Assembly (NCBI GenBank): GCA_964631865.1
Contig: CAZWAK010000012.1
Coordinates: 13,696 to 77,695, forward strand
Reading direction: 5' to 3'
Source: JAFDVL01 sp964631865
GTDB lineage: Bacteria > Acidobacteriota > Blastocatellia > RBC074
DNA: 64,000 nucleotides
The position numbers were made by a program, and so were the translations under genes. The notes under the pieces are model-generated. The model did no database searches. It was not told where the DNA came from and was given only the letters and a program-made list of their open reading frames with translations. How positions within the stretch are numbered: position 1 is the first letter of the stretch; every line of letters starts with the position of its first letter. Positions 53,845 to 61,648 of the stretch are shown here, piece after piece.

Positions 53845-55347
53845 ATGGATTCCAACCTTACGCGCCGCGCATTCATCGTGCAGACAGGCGCAGCGAGCAT
53901 CGCAACCGCTATGACAACTCAGGCTCAATCCAGTTCCGAACTCTGCTTCAAAGACGCCGTCGAATTGGCGCAGATGATGCGCACGAAAAAAGTCTCCGCC
54001 GTCGAAGTGATGACCGCCTTCCTCGCGCAGATCAAGCGCGTCAATCCGCAGGTCAACGCCATCCCGACGTTCATTGGCGAAGAGGCTGCGCTGCGGGCGG
54101 CGAAGGACGCCGATGACCGTTTGGCAAAAGGCCAGACGCCGCTCGCCTTGCACGGTTTTCCGCACGCCGTCAAAGACCTCGCGGCGACGGCAGGCATTCG
54201 CACCACCTGGGGTTCGCCCATTTACCAAGACTTCGTGCCGACGAGCGATGATCTGTTTGTGCAACGCTTGAAAGCCGCCGGAGCCATCCTCATCGGCAAA
54301 ACCAACACGCCCGAATTCGGAGCCGGTTCGCACACGTTCAATCCCGTCTTCGGCGCGACGCGCAATCCGTACGACCTGACGAAATCGTGCGGCGGCAGCA
54401 GCGGCGGCGCGGCGGTCGCGTTGGCGTGCGGGATGTTGCCGCTCGCGGATGGCAGCGATATGGGCGGGTCGCTCCGCAATCCGGCGAGCTTTTGCAATAT
54501 CGTGGGCTTTCGTCCGTCGCCCGGTCGTGTGCCGACCTATCCGGCGGCGATGGCTTGGAACACGCTTTCTGTCTTGGGGCCGATGGCGCGCTCGGTGCGG
54601 GATGTCGCGTACTTGCTTTCGGTGCTGGCGGGGCCGGATTCGCGCGTGCCGATTTCGATTAACGAACCCGGCGCGAGTTTCCATCGTCCGTTGCCGCGCG
54701 ATTTCAAAGGCGTGCGCGTGGCGTGGAGCCGCAACCTCGGACGCTATCCGGTGCAGAGCGTCGTGAACGAAGTTTGCGACCAGGCGCGTTCCGTGTTCGC
54801 AACCATCGGCTGTCAGGTCGAAGACGGCGAACCGGATTTCAAGGACGCCGACGAAATTTTTCAGACCTTGCGCGCGTGGTCATTTGCGCAAAGCCGCGCC
54901 GAAGATGTGCGACGGCATCGAGAGTTAATCAAAGACACGGTGGTGTGGAATGTTGAGAAAGGCTTGAAGCTGAGTGGCATGGACATTGCGCGCGCTGAAG
55001 TCAAACGCACCGAACTGTATCAGCGCGTTCACACGTTCTTGCAACGCTACGAATTCCTCGTGCTGCCCGTCTCGCAAGTTGTGCCCTTCCCCGTCGAAAC
55101 CGATTGGGTGCGCGCGATCAATGGCACGAAGATGGAGACCTACATTGATTGGATGGCGACCTGTTACGCGATTACGTTGACGGGCTTGCCGGCGATTTCC
55201 GTGCCGTGCGGTTTCACGAAAGAGGGCTTGCCGGTCGGCTTGCAAATTGTCGGGCGGTATCAGCGCGACTTCGACGTGTTGCAATTGGCGTATGCGTTTG
55301 AGCAGGCCACGCAACACGGCAAGCGGCGACCCGCAATTGTCATTTAG
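53845..55347 (+). CDS. Exported amidase (amidase-signature family)
   Basis: 500 residues. A twin-arginine-like N-terminus (LTRRAFIVQTGAASIATA) suggests Tat export. The amidase-signature catalytic set is present: Lys in HAVKDLAATAG (about 112), Ser in CGGSSGGAAVALACG (about 186) and the nucleophile Ser within DGSDMGGSLRNPASFCNIVGF (about 210). The C-terminal GLPAISVPCGFTKEGLPVGL is typical. Family members hydrolyse simple amides, aryl amides or amide pesticides and include glutamyl-tRNA amidotransferase GatA; export and the absence of gatB/gatC argue for a catabolic amidase. It precedes the FMN oxidase and aldolase genes on the same strand. Confidence 0.93.
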   Translation: MDSNLTRRAFIVQTGAASIATAMTTQAQSSSELCFKDAVELAQMMRTKKVSAVEVMTAFLAQIKRVNPQVNAIPTFIGEEAALRAAKDADDRLAKGQTPLALHGFPHAVKDLAATAGIRTTWGSPIYQDFVPTSDDLFVQRLKAAGAILIGKTNTPEFGAGSHTFNPVFGATRNPYDLTKSCGGSSGGAAVALACGMLPLADGSDMGGSLRNPASFCNIVGFRPSPGRVPTYPAAMAWNTLSVLGPMARSVRDVAYLLSVLAGPDSRVPISINEPGASFHRPLPRDFKGVRVAWSRNLGRYPVQSVVNEVCDQARSVFATIGCQVEDGEPDFKDADEIFQTLRAWSFAQSRAEDVRRHRELIKDTVVWNVEKGLKLSGMDIARAEVKRTELYQRVHTFLQRYEFLVLPVSQVVPFPVETDWVRAINGTKMETYIDWMATCYAITLTGLPAISVPCGFTKEGLPVGLQIVGRYQRDFDVLQLAYAFEQATQHGKRRPAIVI

Positions 55348-55374
55348 ATCAGTGCGCAAATGCGTGTACCGCTA

Positions 55375-55549
55375 GCAATTCTCAATTTGAAAAAAGCTGG
55401 CCGCGCCGCACGCCGGAACGGCCTGCATTTTTCCTTCTTGATTCTTCCTTCTTCATTATTTCCAGAGGGATTCCCCGCCAAACAATGAAAAAGGAAGAAG
55501 GAATAATCAAGAATGTCACTGCTATAGTTCCAGATTGAGAATTGAAATC
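55375..55549. repeat. Nested inverted repeat (CAATTCTCAATTTG outer, CTTCCTTCTT inner)
   Basis: The outer arms are CAATTCTCAATTTG near 55376-55389 and CAGATTGAGAATTG near 55531-55544. The inner arms are pyrimidine-rich at 55427-55464 and purine-rich, GGAAGAAGGAATAATCAAGAATG-like, at 55484-55515. Both pairs are imperfect. The element fills most of the 228-bp gap between the amidase and FMN-oxidase genes. The same words recur singly at 18190-18205 and 40300-40312. Confidence 0.65.
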
Positions 55550-55575
55550 CGCTTTAGCAGACGAAAGGCAAGACT

Positions 55576-56790
55576 ATGAAACAAGTCCTGCACGAAGCAA
55601 AATCTCGCCGCCGCTTTCTGCGCTTGCTCGCGGCCAGCCTGCTACTCGCGTATGCGGGAGGCGCGTTCTCAACCGATAACTTCGCGCAAGACTTGATCGC
55701 CGCGCCCGAAGAGGCCTTGAACGTGCTGGAATTCGAGGCGGTCGCACGCAAAAATCTGCCGCCTGCGCATTTCGGTTACATGGCAACGGGCGTGGATGAC
55801 GATGGCACGCTGCGCGCCAATCGCACGGGCTTCGAGAAGTTTCAATTGCGCGTGCGGCGGCTGCGCGATGTGCAAAACATTGATCTGTCCGTGCGGCTGT
55901 TTGGCACGACTTGGGACACGCCGATCATCTTCGCGCCAGTGGGCAGCCAGAAAGCCTTTCATCCTGACGGCGAAATCGCAGTGGCGAAAGCGGCGCGCGC
56001 CAAAGGCTACCTCCAAATTTTATCCACGATGACTTCCGTGCCCGTCGAAGCCGTCAACACGGCGCGCGGCACGCCCGTCTGGTATCAACTCTATCCGACC
56101 AACGATTGGAACGTGACGCGCGCGCTGACCAAACGCGCCGAGGCCGCGGGCTGTCCCGTCCTCGTGCTGACGTTGGATTTGCAGGGCGGCAACAACCGCG
56201 AGACTTTCTTCAAGTCCCGCCGCGTGGATGCACGGCAATGTACCGACTGTCACGTCGGCGGCTTTGCGTACAACCTGACCATCCGTCGCCGCCCGATGTT
56301 TCAAGGTCTCGATTTGTCGAAGGTCGTCACGCAGTACCCGCTGGACATGACATGGGACATTGTCAAACGGCTGCGCGACACGACTGGCATGAAGTTGGTG
56401 CTCAAAGGCATCGTCACGCGCGAAGATGCGCAGTTGGCGGTCGAACACGGTGTGGACGGCCTGATCGTTTCCAATCACGGCGGGCGCGCGGAGGACAGCA
56501 ATCGCTCAACCATCGAATGCCTGCCCGAAGTCGTCGCGGGCGTGCAAGGACGAATTCCGGTGCTGATTGACGGCGGCTTTCGGCGGGGCACCGACATCTT
56601 CAAAGCTCTGGCGCTCGGTGCTAACGCCGTGTGCATCGGACGCCCGTATTTATGGGGCTTGGCGGCGTTCGGACAGCCCGGCGTCGAAGCTGTGCTCACG
56701 CTCCTGCGCCGCGAATTGGAGATTGTTATGCGCCAGGCCGGGACGACCTCGCTGGCGAAAATCACGCGCGAATATTTGCTGGAACGATAA
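55576..56790 (+). CDS. Exported FMN-dependent alpha-hydroxy-acid oxidase/dehydrogenase with embedded CxxCH
   Basis: 404 residues, with an export signal SRRRFLRLLAASLLLAYAGGA (RR motif) at the N-terminus. The FMN TIM-barrel pattern is FGYMATGVDDDGTLRANRTG, FAPVGSQKAFHPDGEIAVAK, STMTSVPVEAVN, WYQLYP, LKGIVTREDAQLAVEHG, the catalytic His in VSNHGGRAED (about 301), DGGFRRGTDIFKALALGA and IGRPYLWGL. Family members oxidise lactate, glycolate or mandelate. A CTDCHVGG segment (about 220) is a complete c-type haem motif inside the loop that normally covers the active site; whether haem is attached in the periplasm is unknown. The HpcH/HpaI aldolase gene follows 19 bp later. Confidence 0.9.
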   Translation: MKQVLHEAKSRRRFLRLLAASLLLAYAGGAFSTDNFAQDLIAAPEEALNVLEFEAVARKNLPPAHFGYMATGVDDDGTLRANRTGFEKFQLRVRRLRDVQNIDLSVRLFGTTWDTPIIFAPVGSQKAFHPDGEIAVAKAARAKGYLQILSTMTSVPVEAVNTARGTPVWYQLYPTNDWNVTRALTKRAEAAGCPVLVLTLDLQGGNNRETFFKSRRVDARQCTDCHVGGFAYNLTIRRRPMFQGLDLSKVVTQYPLDMTWDIVKRLRDTTGMKLVLKGIVTREDAQLAVEHGVDGLIVSNHGGRAEDSNRSTIECLPEVVAGVQGRIPVLIDGGFRRGTDIFKALALGANAVCIGRPYLWGLAAFGQPGVEAVLTLLRRELEIVMRQAGTTSLAKITREYLLER

Positions 56791-56809
56791 TCCAAAGGAG
56801 GATCTGAAA

Positions 56810-57706
56810 ATGCTGCACAAAACTTTGTTCGCACTGCTGAGCGCGATGCTGCTGCTTTCTGCAACAGCGCACGCACAATATCAAACCAACGCGCCTGCGA
56901 CTGCGCCGCTTGTCACCGAAAACCCTGTCAAGAAAGCCTTGAAGGAAGGCAAAGTCGTGATCGGCGCAACCGTGACTGCCGCCAATCCCGATGTCGCTGC
57001 GACGTTGGCTGGCGTGGGCTTCGACTTTCTCTGGATCGAGATGGAACACGGCCCCATCACGCTGGAAACCGCGCGTTCGATGATCTTGGCCACGCGCGGC
57101 TTGCGTGCGATGCCGTTCACGCGCGTGCCGGTCAATGAACCCTGGCTCGCCAAACGAGTGCTCGACATCGGCAGTCTCGGCGTGATCTTTCCGTTCACCA
57201 GCACCAAAGAATTGGCCGAACAAGCGGTCAAGTCGTGCAAATATCCGCCGCTCGGCATTCGCGGCGCTGGCCCCGCGATGGCGGCTTCGCGCTGGGGCAT
57301 GAGCGGAGCCGATTACGTGAAATTCGCCAATGAAAACGTGATGGTCATTGTCATCATCGAACAGAAGCAGGCAATTGACAACATCGAAGAAATCGCCGCT
57401 GTGCCGGGCATTGACGTGCTGTTCATCGGCGCGAATGACTTGTCGTATTCACTCGGCGTCGGCGGTAACGTCAACGCGCCCGTCGTCGAAGAAGCGATGA
57501 CCAAAGTTTTAGCCGCCGCGAAAAAGCGCAACATCCCCGTCGGCTTCCCGTCCGGCAATCCGACCGAAATCAACAAACGCATCGCGCAGGGCTTTCGCTT
57601 TTTTCAAGCGTCGAGCGATCTGGCGATGATGTCGGCGGGCGCGCGCGACATGCTCTCGAAAGTGCCACGCGAAGAGACAAAGGCGAATCCAGAAAACAAA
57701 AAATAG
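56810..57706 (+). CDS. Exported HpcH/HpaI-family aldolase
   Basis: 298 residues from the ATG at 56810, after AAAGGAGGA. The signal peptide LFALLSAMLLLSATAHAQ is unusual for this normally cytosolic family. Core motifs: VVIGATVTAANPDVAATLAG, FDFLWIEMEHGPI (Glu, His), RVPVNEPWLAKRVLDIGSLG, VIFPFTSTKELAEQAV, YPPLGIRGAGPAMAASRWG, the metal-ligand Glu in VIIEQKQAIDNIEEI and the Asp in DVLFIGANDLSYSLG. These enzymes cleave 4-hydroxy-2-oxo acids to pyruvate plus aldehyde with a divalent metal. Translation is probably coupled to the FMN oxidase gene upstream. Together with the amidase an extracytoplasmic hydroxy-acid pathway is conceivable. Confidence 0.92.
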   Translation: MLHKTLFALLSAMLLLSATAHAQYQTNAPATAPLVTENPVKKALKEGKVVIGATVTAANPDVAATLAGVGFDFLWIEMEHGPITLETARSMILATRGLRAMPFTRVPVNEPWLAKRVLDIGSLGVIFPFTSTKELAEQAVKSCKYPPLGIRGAGPAMAASRWGMSGADYVKFANENVMVIVIIEQKQAIDNIEEIAAVPGIDVLFIGANDLSYSLGVGGNVNAPVVEEAMTKVLAAAKKRNIPVGFPSGNPTEINKRIAQGFRFFQASSDLAMMSAGARDMLSKVPREETKANPENKK

Positions 57707-57843
57707 TACGCCCTATACGTCTCAGTCGAGAACGACAACCCCAATGACGAAGGTGTGAACGCGCGTCTGTGGCAATCGCAGAAGTGTCACAGACGCCCCT
57801 TTGCCGCAACCGCCCCACATTTATGTTGTGAGGCGGAGGCAAT

Positions 57844-58656
57844 ATGGAACAACTTCGTCAGCCGTCATTCACAGTAGAAAGCAGAGGCGTTCGCGTTTGG
57901 GCACTTATCATCGCAACCATTCTCGCAGGCATCGCTGTCGCGTGTCTGCCTGCGATCCCGCAAGCCGCACATTTTCACAACTTCGCCGATCAACGCAGTG
58001 GGTGGGGCATTCCGAACCTGCTGAACGTCGTCTCGAATCTTGCGTTCGTGTGGGGCGGAATCGTTGGACTCAGATTTCTGTCACGACCCTCAAACATTCC
58101 CTTCGCCAAAGCGCCGTGGTGCATGTTTTTTGTGGGCGCGGTGCTGACCGGCCTCGGTTCCGCGTATTACCACCTCGCACCGAATAACACACGTTTGGTG
58201 TGGGATCGGTTGCCAATGACAATCGTGTTTATGTCGTTGTTGGCGGCGATTATCACGGAACGCATTAGCGCGAATGGCGGTTTGTTATTGCTCTTTCCGC
58301 TGTTGCTGCTCGGCGTCGGAAGCGTTGTGTATTGGCATTTCACGGAGCAAGTCGGGCAAGGCGATTTGCGGCTGTACGGCTTTGTGCAGTTTTATCCCAT
58401 GCTGCTGATCCCCGCGATTTTGCTGCTCTTTCGCGCCCACTACACGCACAGCGGATATTTATTCGGGATGATCGGCGTGTACGCGCTGGCGAAAGTGAGC
58501 GAGCATTTTGATGCCGAACTGCTGGCGTTCGGAAACGTCGTCAGCGGGCATACGATCAAGCATCTGCTGGCGTCGTTGCCGATTTGGTTTGTGTGGCGAA
58601 TGCTGCGGAATCGGAAGGCGATCAAGAATTTAGGGCTTCATCTAACGCAAATGTAG
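57844..58656 (+). CDS. Ceramidase-family integral membrane hydrolase
   Basis: 270 residues with about seven membrane helices. The family pattern of alkaline ceramidases/CREST proteins is present: FADQRSGWGIPNLLNVVSNL, the Ser/His region LTGLGSAYYHLAPNNTRLVW, DRLPMTIVFMSLLAAI and the last-helix SGHTIKHLLASLPIWFVWRM, which together supply Ser, His and Asp zinc-site residues. In eukaryotes the family cleaves ceramides; bacterial members are poorly studied and the substrate may be another amide-linked lipid. AGGCGGAGG lies upstream of the start. It is separated from the aldolase by 137 bp and seems independent. Confidence 0.88.
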   Translation: MEQLRQPSFTVESRGVRVWALIIATILAGIAVACLPAIPQAAHFHNFADQRSGWGIPNLLNVVSNLAFVWGGIVGLRFLSRPSNIPFAKAPWCMFFVGAVLTGLGSAYYHLAPNNTRLVWDRLPMTIVFMSLLAAIITERISANGGLLLLFPLLLLGVGSVVYWHFTEQVGQGDLRLYGFVQFYPMLLIPAILLLFRAHYTHSGYLFGMIGVYALAKVSEHFDAELLAFGNVVSGHTIKHLLASLPIWFVWRMLRNRKAIKNLGLHLTQM

Positions 58657-58672
58657 GAAGAAAAAAGCACTC

Positions 58673-58703
58673 TTGACACTGGGTTCTCAAAATGAGAATC
58701 TTG
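58673..58703 (+). promoter_or_regulatory. Promoter with palindromic operator upstream of higBA
   Basis: A perfect -35 box TTGACA at 58673-58678 is followed 17-18 bp later by a weak -10 (GAATCT/AATCTT near 58696-58702). Between them sits the palindrome TTCTCA-aaa-TGAGAA at 58684-58698, extendable by a GC pair at 82/100. An inverted repeat placed between -35 and -10 is the usual position for an antitoxin operator, so HigA binding here is a reasonable inference. Confidence 0.65.
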
Positions 58704-58849
58704 CGATGGTCTCTCGATAGTCGGCATAGAACGCAGGCTATCCGACAAGATAATAGAGCCTCATCAATGAGCAACCGAATTGAGATCACTTTACCCATTG
58801 GAGGATTAAATGCAGGCAAAAAGGTTGAAGAAAGAAATAAGGCATACTC

Positions 58850-59143
58850 ATGAACGTTATCTCTTATCAAACGATCAAACAGTTCATCCGTAAGCATAGC
58901 GATAGTCAGGCAGGGCTGAACTCCTGGTATAAAATCGCAAGCAAAGCCACGTGGCAAAATTTAGCAGAAGTGAAAAGCGTTTATCCCCACGCGGATTTGT
59001 ATGGGGACTGTACGATTTTCAATATTTCGGGCAACAAGTACCGGTTAGTCGTGAAGATTGACTACGAAGCACAGATCATTTTCATCAAACACATCATGAC
59101 GCATGCTGAATACGACAAAGACAAGTGGAAAAAAGATTGTTAG
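58850..59143 (+). CDS. higB: HigB-type mRNA interferase toxin
   Basis: 97 residues. The sequence follows the HigB (RelE-superfamily) pattern: MNVISYQTIKQFIRKHSDSQ, LNSWYKIASKATWQNLAEVK, HADLYGDCTIFNISGNKYRL, VVKIDYEAQIIFIKHIMTHA then EYDKDKWKKDC. The NKYRLV-K-Y and FIKHIMTHAEYDK blocks contain the basic, His and Tyr/Asp residues that cleave mRNA on the ribosome. Toxin first, antitoxin second is the normal higBA order. A short 27-codon frame with an excellent GGAGGA site (ATG at 58810) overlaps the toxin start out of frame and might dampen toxin translation. Confidence 0.93.
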   Translation: MNVISYQTIKQFIRKHSDSQAGLNSWYKIASKATWQNLAEVKSVYPHADLYGDCTIFNISGNKYRLVVKIDYEAQIIFIKHIMTHAEYDKDKWKKDC

Positions 59144-59534
59144 GTTGAATCCGCAGCGATACGCCGAATTGCTGACGATGGCCCTGCCGACGGTCATCGA
59201 AACACCCGCCCAACACCAACGGCTGCTCGCGGTCGTGGAAAAGCTGATGGGCAAAGGGGCAGAGCGCACAGTGGAAGAAACGGCGTTGCTCAAGCTGTTG
59301 GCGCACCTGATTGAGAGCTACGAACAAAAAATCTATCAGCCCGAAATGGCAACGCCGCACGAAGCTTTGCGCGAATTGATGGCGGCACGAGAGTTGAAGC
59401 AAAGTGATTTGCTGCCGATCTTCAACTCCAAGGGGGTGGCTTCGGAAGTCATCAACGGCAAGCGCAGCATCAGCAAGGCACAAGCAAAAGCCTTAGCCGA
59501 ATATTTCAGTGTTTCGGTAGAAGTCTTTCTTTGA
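59103..59534 (+). CDS. higA: HigA-type antitoxin with C-terminal helix-turn-helix
   Basis: Up to 143 residues from the ATG at 59103, overlapping the toxin gene by 41 bp; a TTG about 50 nt later (LNPQRYAELL) is an alternative start close to where family members usually begin. The N-terminal part LTMALPTVIETPAQHQRLLA resembles the dimerisation and toxin-binding part of the HigA-2 group. The helix-turn-helix is LREL to ARELKQSDLLPIFNSKGVAS and EVINGKRSISKAQAKALAEY (about 100-138). It should neutralise HigB and repress the promoter at 58673. The overlap suggests coupled translation. Confidence 0.92.
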   Translation: MLNTTKTSGKKIVRLNPQRYAELLTMALPTVIETPAQHQRLLAVVEKLMGKGAERTVEETALLKLLAHLIESYEQKIYQPEMATPHEALRELMAARELKQSDLLPIFNSKGVASEVINGKRSISKAQAKALAEYFSVSVEVFL

Positions 59535-59675
59535 GAGCCGACCTTCGCCTTTCCAACCTTGCCGCAATCACAAACTCTTCGCGCCTTCCTCAAATTTGAA
59601 AGCCATACCCCGCCGTGCTACGATGCCGCATCGTTTTCGTAACGCAGTTGGTATCAATTCATCGAGCAATAATTC

Positions 59676-60473
59676 ATGCGCATTTGCATTTTGGGGAGTG
59701 GTAGTTCCGGTAACGCGACCTTAGTCGTCGCGGGCGAAACCCGCGTGTTGATTGATTGTGGTTTGAGCGGTAAAGAAACGATGCGCCGCGTGCGCGAAGT
59801 CGGCGAAGACCCGCATAAAATCAATGCCATCGTTATCACACACGAACACGGCGATCACGCCAGCGGCTTGCACGTCGTCGCCAAAACCATCGGCGCACCC
59901 GTCTTTATTTCTTCAGCGACATTAGACGCCTGCAAGCTGGGCGACAAAGTCAACAACATCCAACGTGGCGACGAGATTTCTTCCGCGCAGGATTTCGCGG
60001 TGGGTGAGATCAAGTTTCATCCCTTCACCATTCCGCACGACGCTGCCGACCCGTTTGCCTACACGCTGGAATTTCAAGGCATCAAGGCCGGGATGGCCGT
60101 TGACCTGGGCTATTATCACGGCTTGGCGGCGGAGCGATTTCGCGGTTGCGATGCGCTGGTGTTGGAGTCGAATTACGAAACCGACATGCTGCGCGCCTGC
60201 ACGTTTTATCCCTGGTCACTGAAGCAGCGGATTATGAGTCGCAATGGGCACGTGTCGAATGATGAATTGGCACGCTTCCTGCGCGATGATTTCGATGGCA
60301 AAGCCCAACACGTCGTACTGGCGCATCTGTCGCAAAACTCGAATCACCCCGAAGTCGCGCGGCTGGCGGCGATGCAGGCGTTGGAAACCCGCTCGCCGTT
60401 GTTTTCGGCGGATGCGGCGCGGCGCGTGAAGATTGCGAATTATGCTGCGCCGACGGATTGGATTGAATTATGA
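59676..60473 (+). CDS. MBL-fold hydrolase, YycJ/WalJ type
   Basis: 265 residues. It starts directly with the family N-terminus MRICILGSGSSGNATLV. The zinc motif is THEHGDHASG (HxHxDH, about 51-60), with further ligand positions in FTIPHDAADPFAY (about 117), AVDLGYYHG (about 148), LESNYETDMLRACTFYPWSL and VLAHLSQNSNHPE. WalJ/YycJ proteins are cytosolic exonuclease-like enzymes linked to cell-wall signalling and replication in Firmicutes; the role here is uncertain. The stop overlaps the VWA-protein start by 4 bp (ATGA). Confidence 0.92.
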   Translation: MRICILGSGSSGNATLVVAGETRVLIDCGLSGKETMRRVREVGEDPHKINAIVITHEHGDHASGLHVVAKTIGAPVFISSATLDACKLGDKVNNIQRGDEISSAQDFAVGEIKFHPFTIPHDAADPFAYTLEFQGIKAGMAVDLGYYHGLAAERFRGCDALVLESNYETDMLRACTFYPWSLKQRIMSRNGHVSNDELARFLRDDFDGKAQHVVLAHLSQNSNHPEVARLAAMQALETRSPLFSADAARRVKIANYAAPTDWIEL

Positions 60474-61606
60474 ATGCGGAATGCGGAATGCGGAATGCGG
60501 AATGTGGAGTGAAAGTCCTCGCGGCGTTCTTCGTTTGTCTGCTTTCGTTATCTTCGTTCGCGCAATCGGGGCGCAAGACGCAGAACCCGCAAAAGCCTGG
60601 GGACAATAAAGCCGACCTGCGTATCGAAACGCGCGAAGTGCGCTTGCCGATTCGTGCGTACAACAACGTCGGCAAGCCCGTGACCGACCTTGCGCCGAAA
60701 GATGTCGTCATCATCGAGAACGGCGAAGCGCGACCAACAACGAGTGTGAAATTGGAGCCTGCGAACATTTTGCTCGTGCTGGATGTGAGCAACGAAATCG
60801 GCACGTTCAAGAACGGCGAGAGTGATCGCCACAATATTTACGCCGACAACCCAGAAGAAGAAAAAGCCAAAATCTGGGGCAAAACCACGCCGATTCTCAA
60901 ACAACCTGCGCCCCGCGAATTTGCTTACAATGTGGTCAAAAACTTAGCTGCAACCGACCGCCTCGCCATCATTCAATATTCCGATAAAGTGCAGTTGTTG
61001 CAGGATTGGACGACCGATCACGAAGAAGCGCGCACAGCGTTGGATTCTAAATTCCGCGTCGGCATCAAATCCACGTTTCACGATGCGCTGGTGTTGGCCG
61101 CGAAGAAACTGAACGAATGCGAAACCGGACGGCGCGTTGTGGTGTTGTTGAGCGACGGCTTTGATTCGGCGAGCAAAACCACACGCAACAAGGCACTCGA
61201 CGCGCTGATGAAAACCGAAGCTTCGATCTTTGTCGTGAGTTGGACAGAGTTGCTGCGCTCCGAAGTGATCAAAGCGATGCAGTGGAATGGCGCGCACGAA
61301 CAACAAGGCTCGCGCACACAAAAACGACAGGCCGAATTGGCCGACTTCCTCCGCAAACTGGATGGCAAAGAAGCCGAGTTGAAAAGCTTGGCCGAACTGA
61401 CGGGCGGCGAATTTTATCTGCCTGCGCGCTTCAAAGTTTTCCTGCAACAACCCGCCGACATTCTCCGCGACATCGGTTCGCAATACACGCTAACCTATTT
61501 GACCGAGCGCGAATTCGTGGACACCAGCTTTCGCGCCGTGCAAGTGATTGCCGCGCGTTCCGGGATGACGGTCAAAGCGCGGCAACGACGATACAGCAGT
61601 GATTGA
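60470..61606 (+). CDS. Exported VWFA-related acidobacterial protein
   Basis: 378 residues if the ATG at 60470 is used. The first 13 codons are encoded by a short tandem repeat of GAATGCG words, and the GTG at 60509, preceded by GTGGAG, directly begins the signal peptide VKVLAAFFVCLLSLSSFAQ, so the true start may be there. A strand-rich domain (RTREVRLPIRAYNNVGKPVT type, about 45-95) precedes the von Willebrand A domain (about 100-310: NILLVLDVSNEIG, AIIQYSDKVQLLQDW, RRVVVLLSDGFDSASK). The metal site is D-x-S-N rather than D-x-S-x-S. The C-terminal QYTLTYLTERE closes the TIGR03436-like pattern. Function unknown, secreted. Confidence 0.88.
   Translation: MNAECGMRNAECGVKVLAAFFVCLLSLSSFAQSGRKTQNPQKPGDNKADLRIETREVRLPIRAYNNVGKPVTDLAPKDVVIIENGEARPTTSVKLEPANILLVLDVSNEIGTFKNGESDRHNIYADNPEEEKAKIWGKTTPILKQPAPREFAYNVVKNLAATDRLAIIQYSDKVQLLQDWTTDHEEARTALDSKFRVGIKSTFHDALVLAAKKLNECETGRRVVVLLSDGFDSASKTTRNKALDALMKTEASIFVVSWTELLRSEVIKAMQWNGAHEQQGSRTQKRQAELADFLRKLDGKEAELKSLAELTGGEFYLPARFKVFLQQPADILRDIGSQYTLTYLTEREFVDTSFRAVQVIAARSGMTVKARQRRYSSD
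60475..60509 (+). repeat. Short tandem repeat of GAATGCG at the start of the VWA gene
   Basis: Four GAATGCG-type units (the last is GAATGTG) occur in a row immediately after the ATGA overlap. The run encodes the odd N-terminal residues NAECGMRNAECG. It is simple-sequence DNA of the same kind as the dispersed intergenic words, here inside or just before a coding start. Confidence 0.8.
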
Positions 61607-61648
61607 GCGCCTCCCTAAAAATCAAACGCAAAAGGAATCAAGTAAGCC

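Noticed and set aside
53320..54684. 454-codon minus-strand frame across the VPS10-like start and the amidase
   Set aside because: Covers two well-supported genes on other frames and has no recognisable domain.
58767..58853. 28-codon frame ending in ATGA over the higB start
   Set aside because: No ribosome site precedes its ATG; the overlap may be chance. The other leader frame at 58810 is mentioned in the higBA finding instead.
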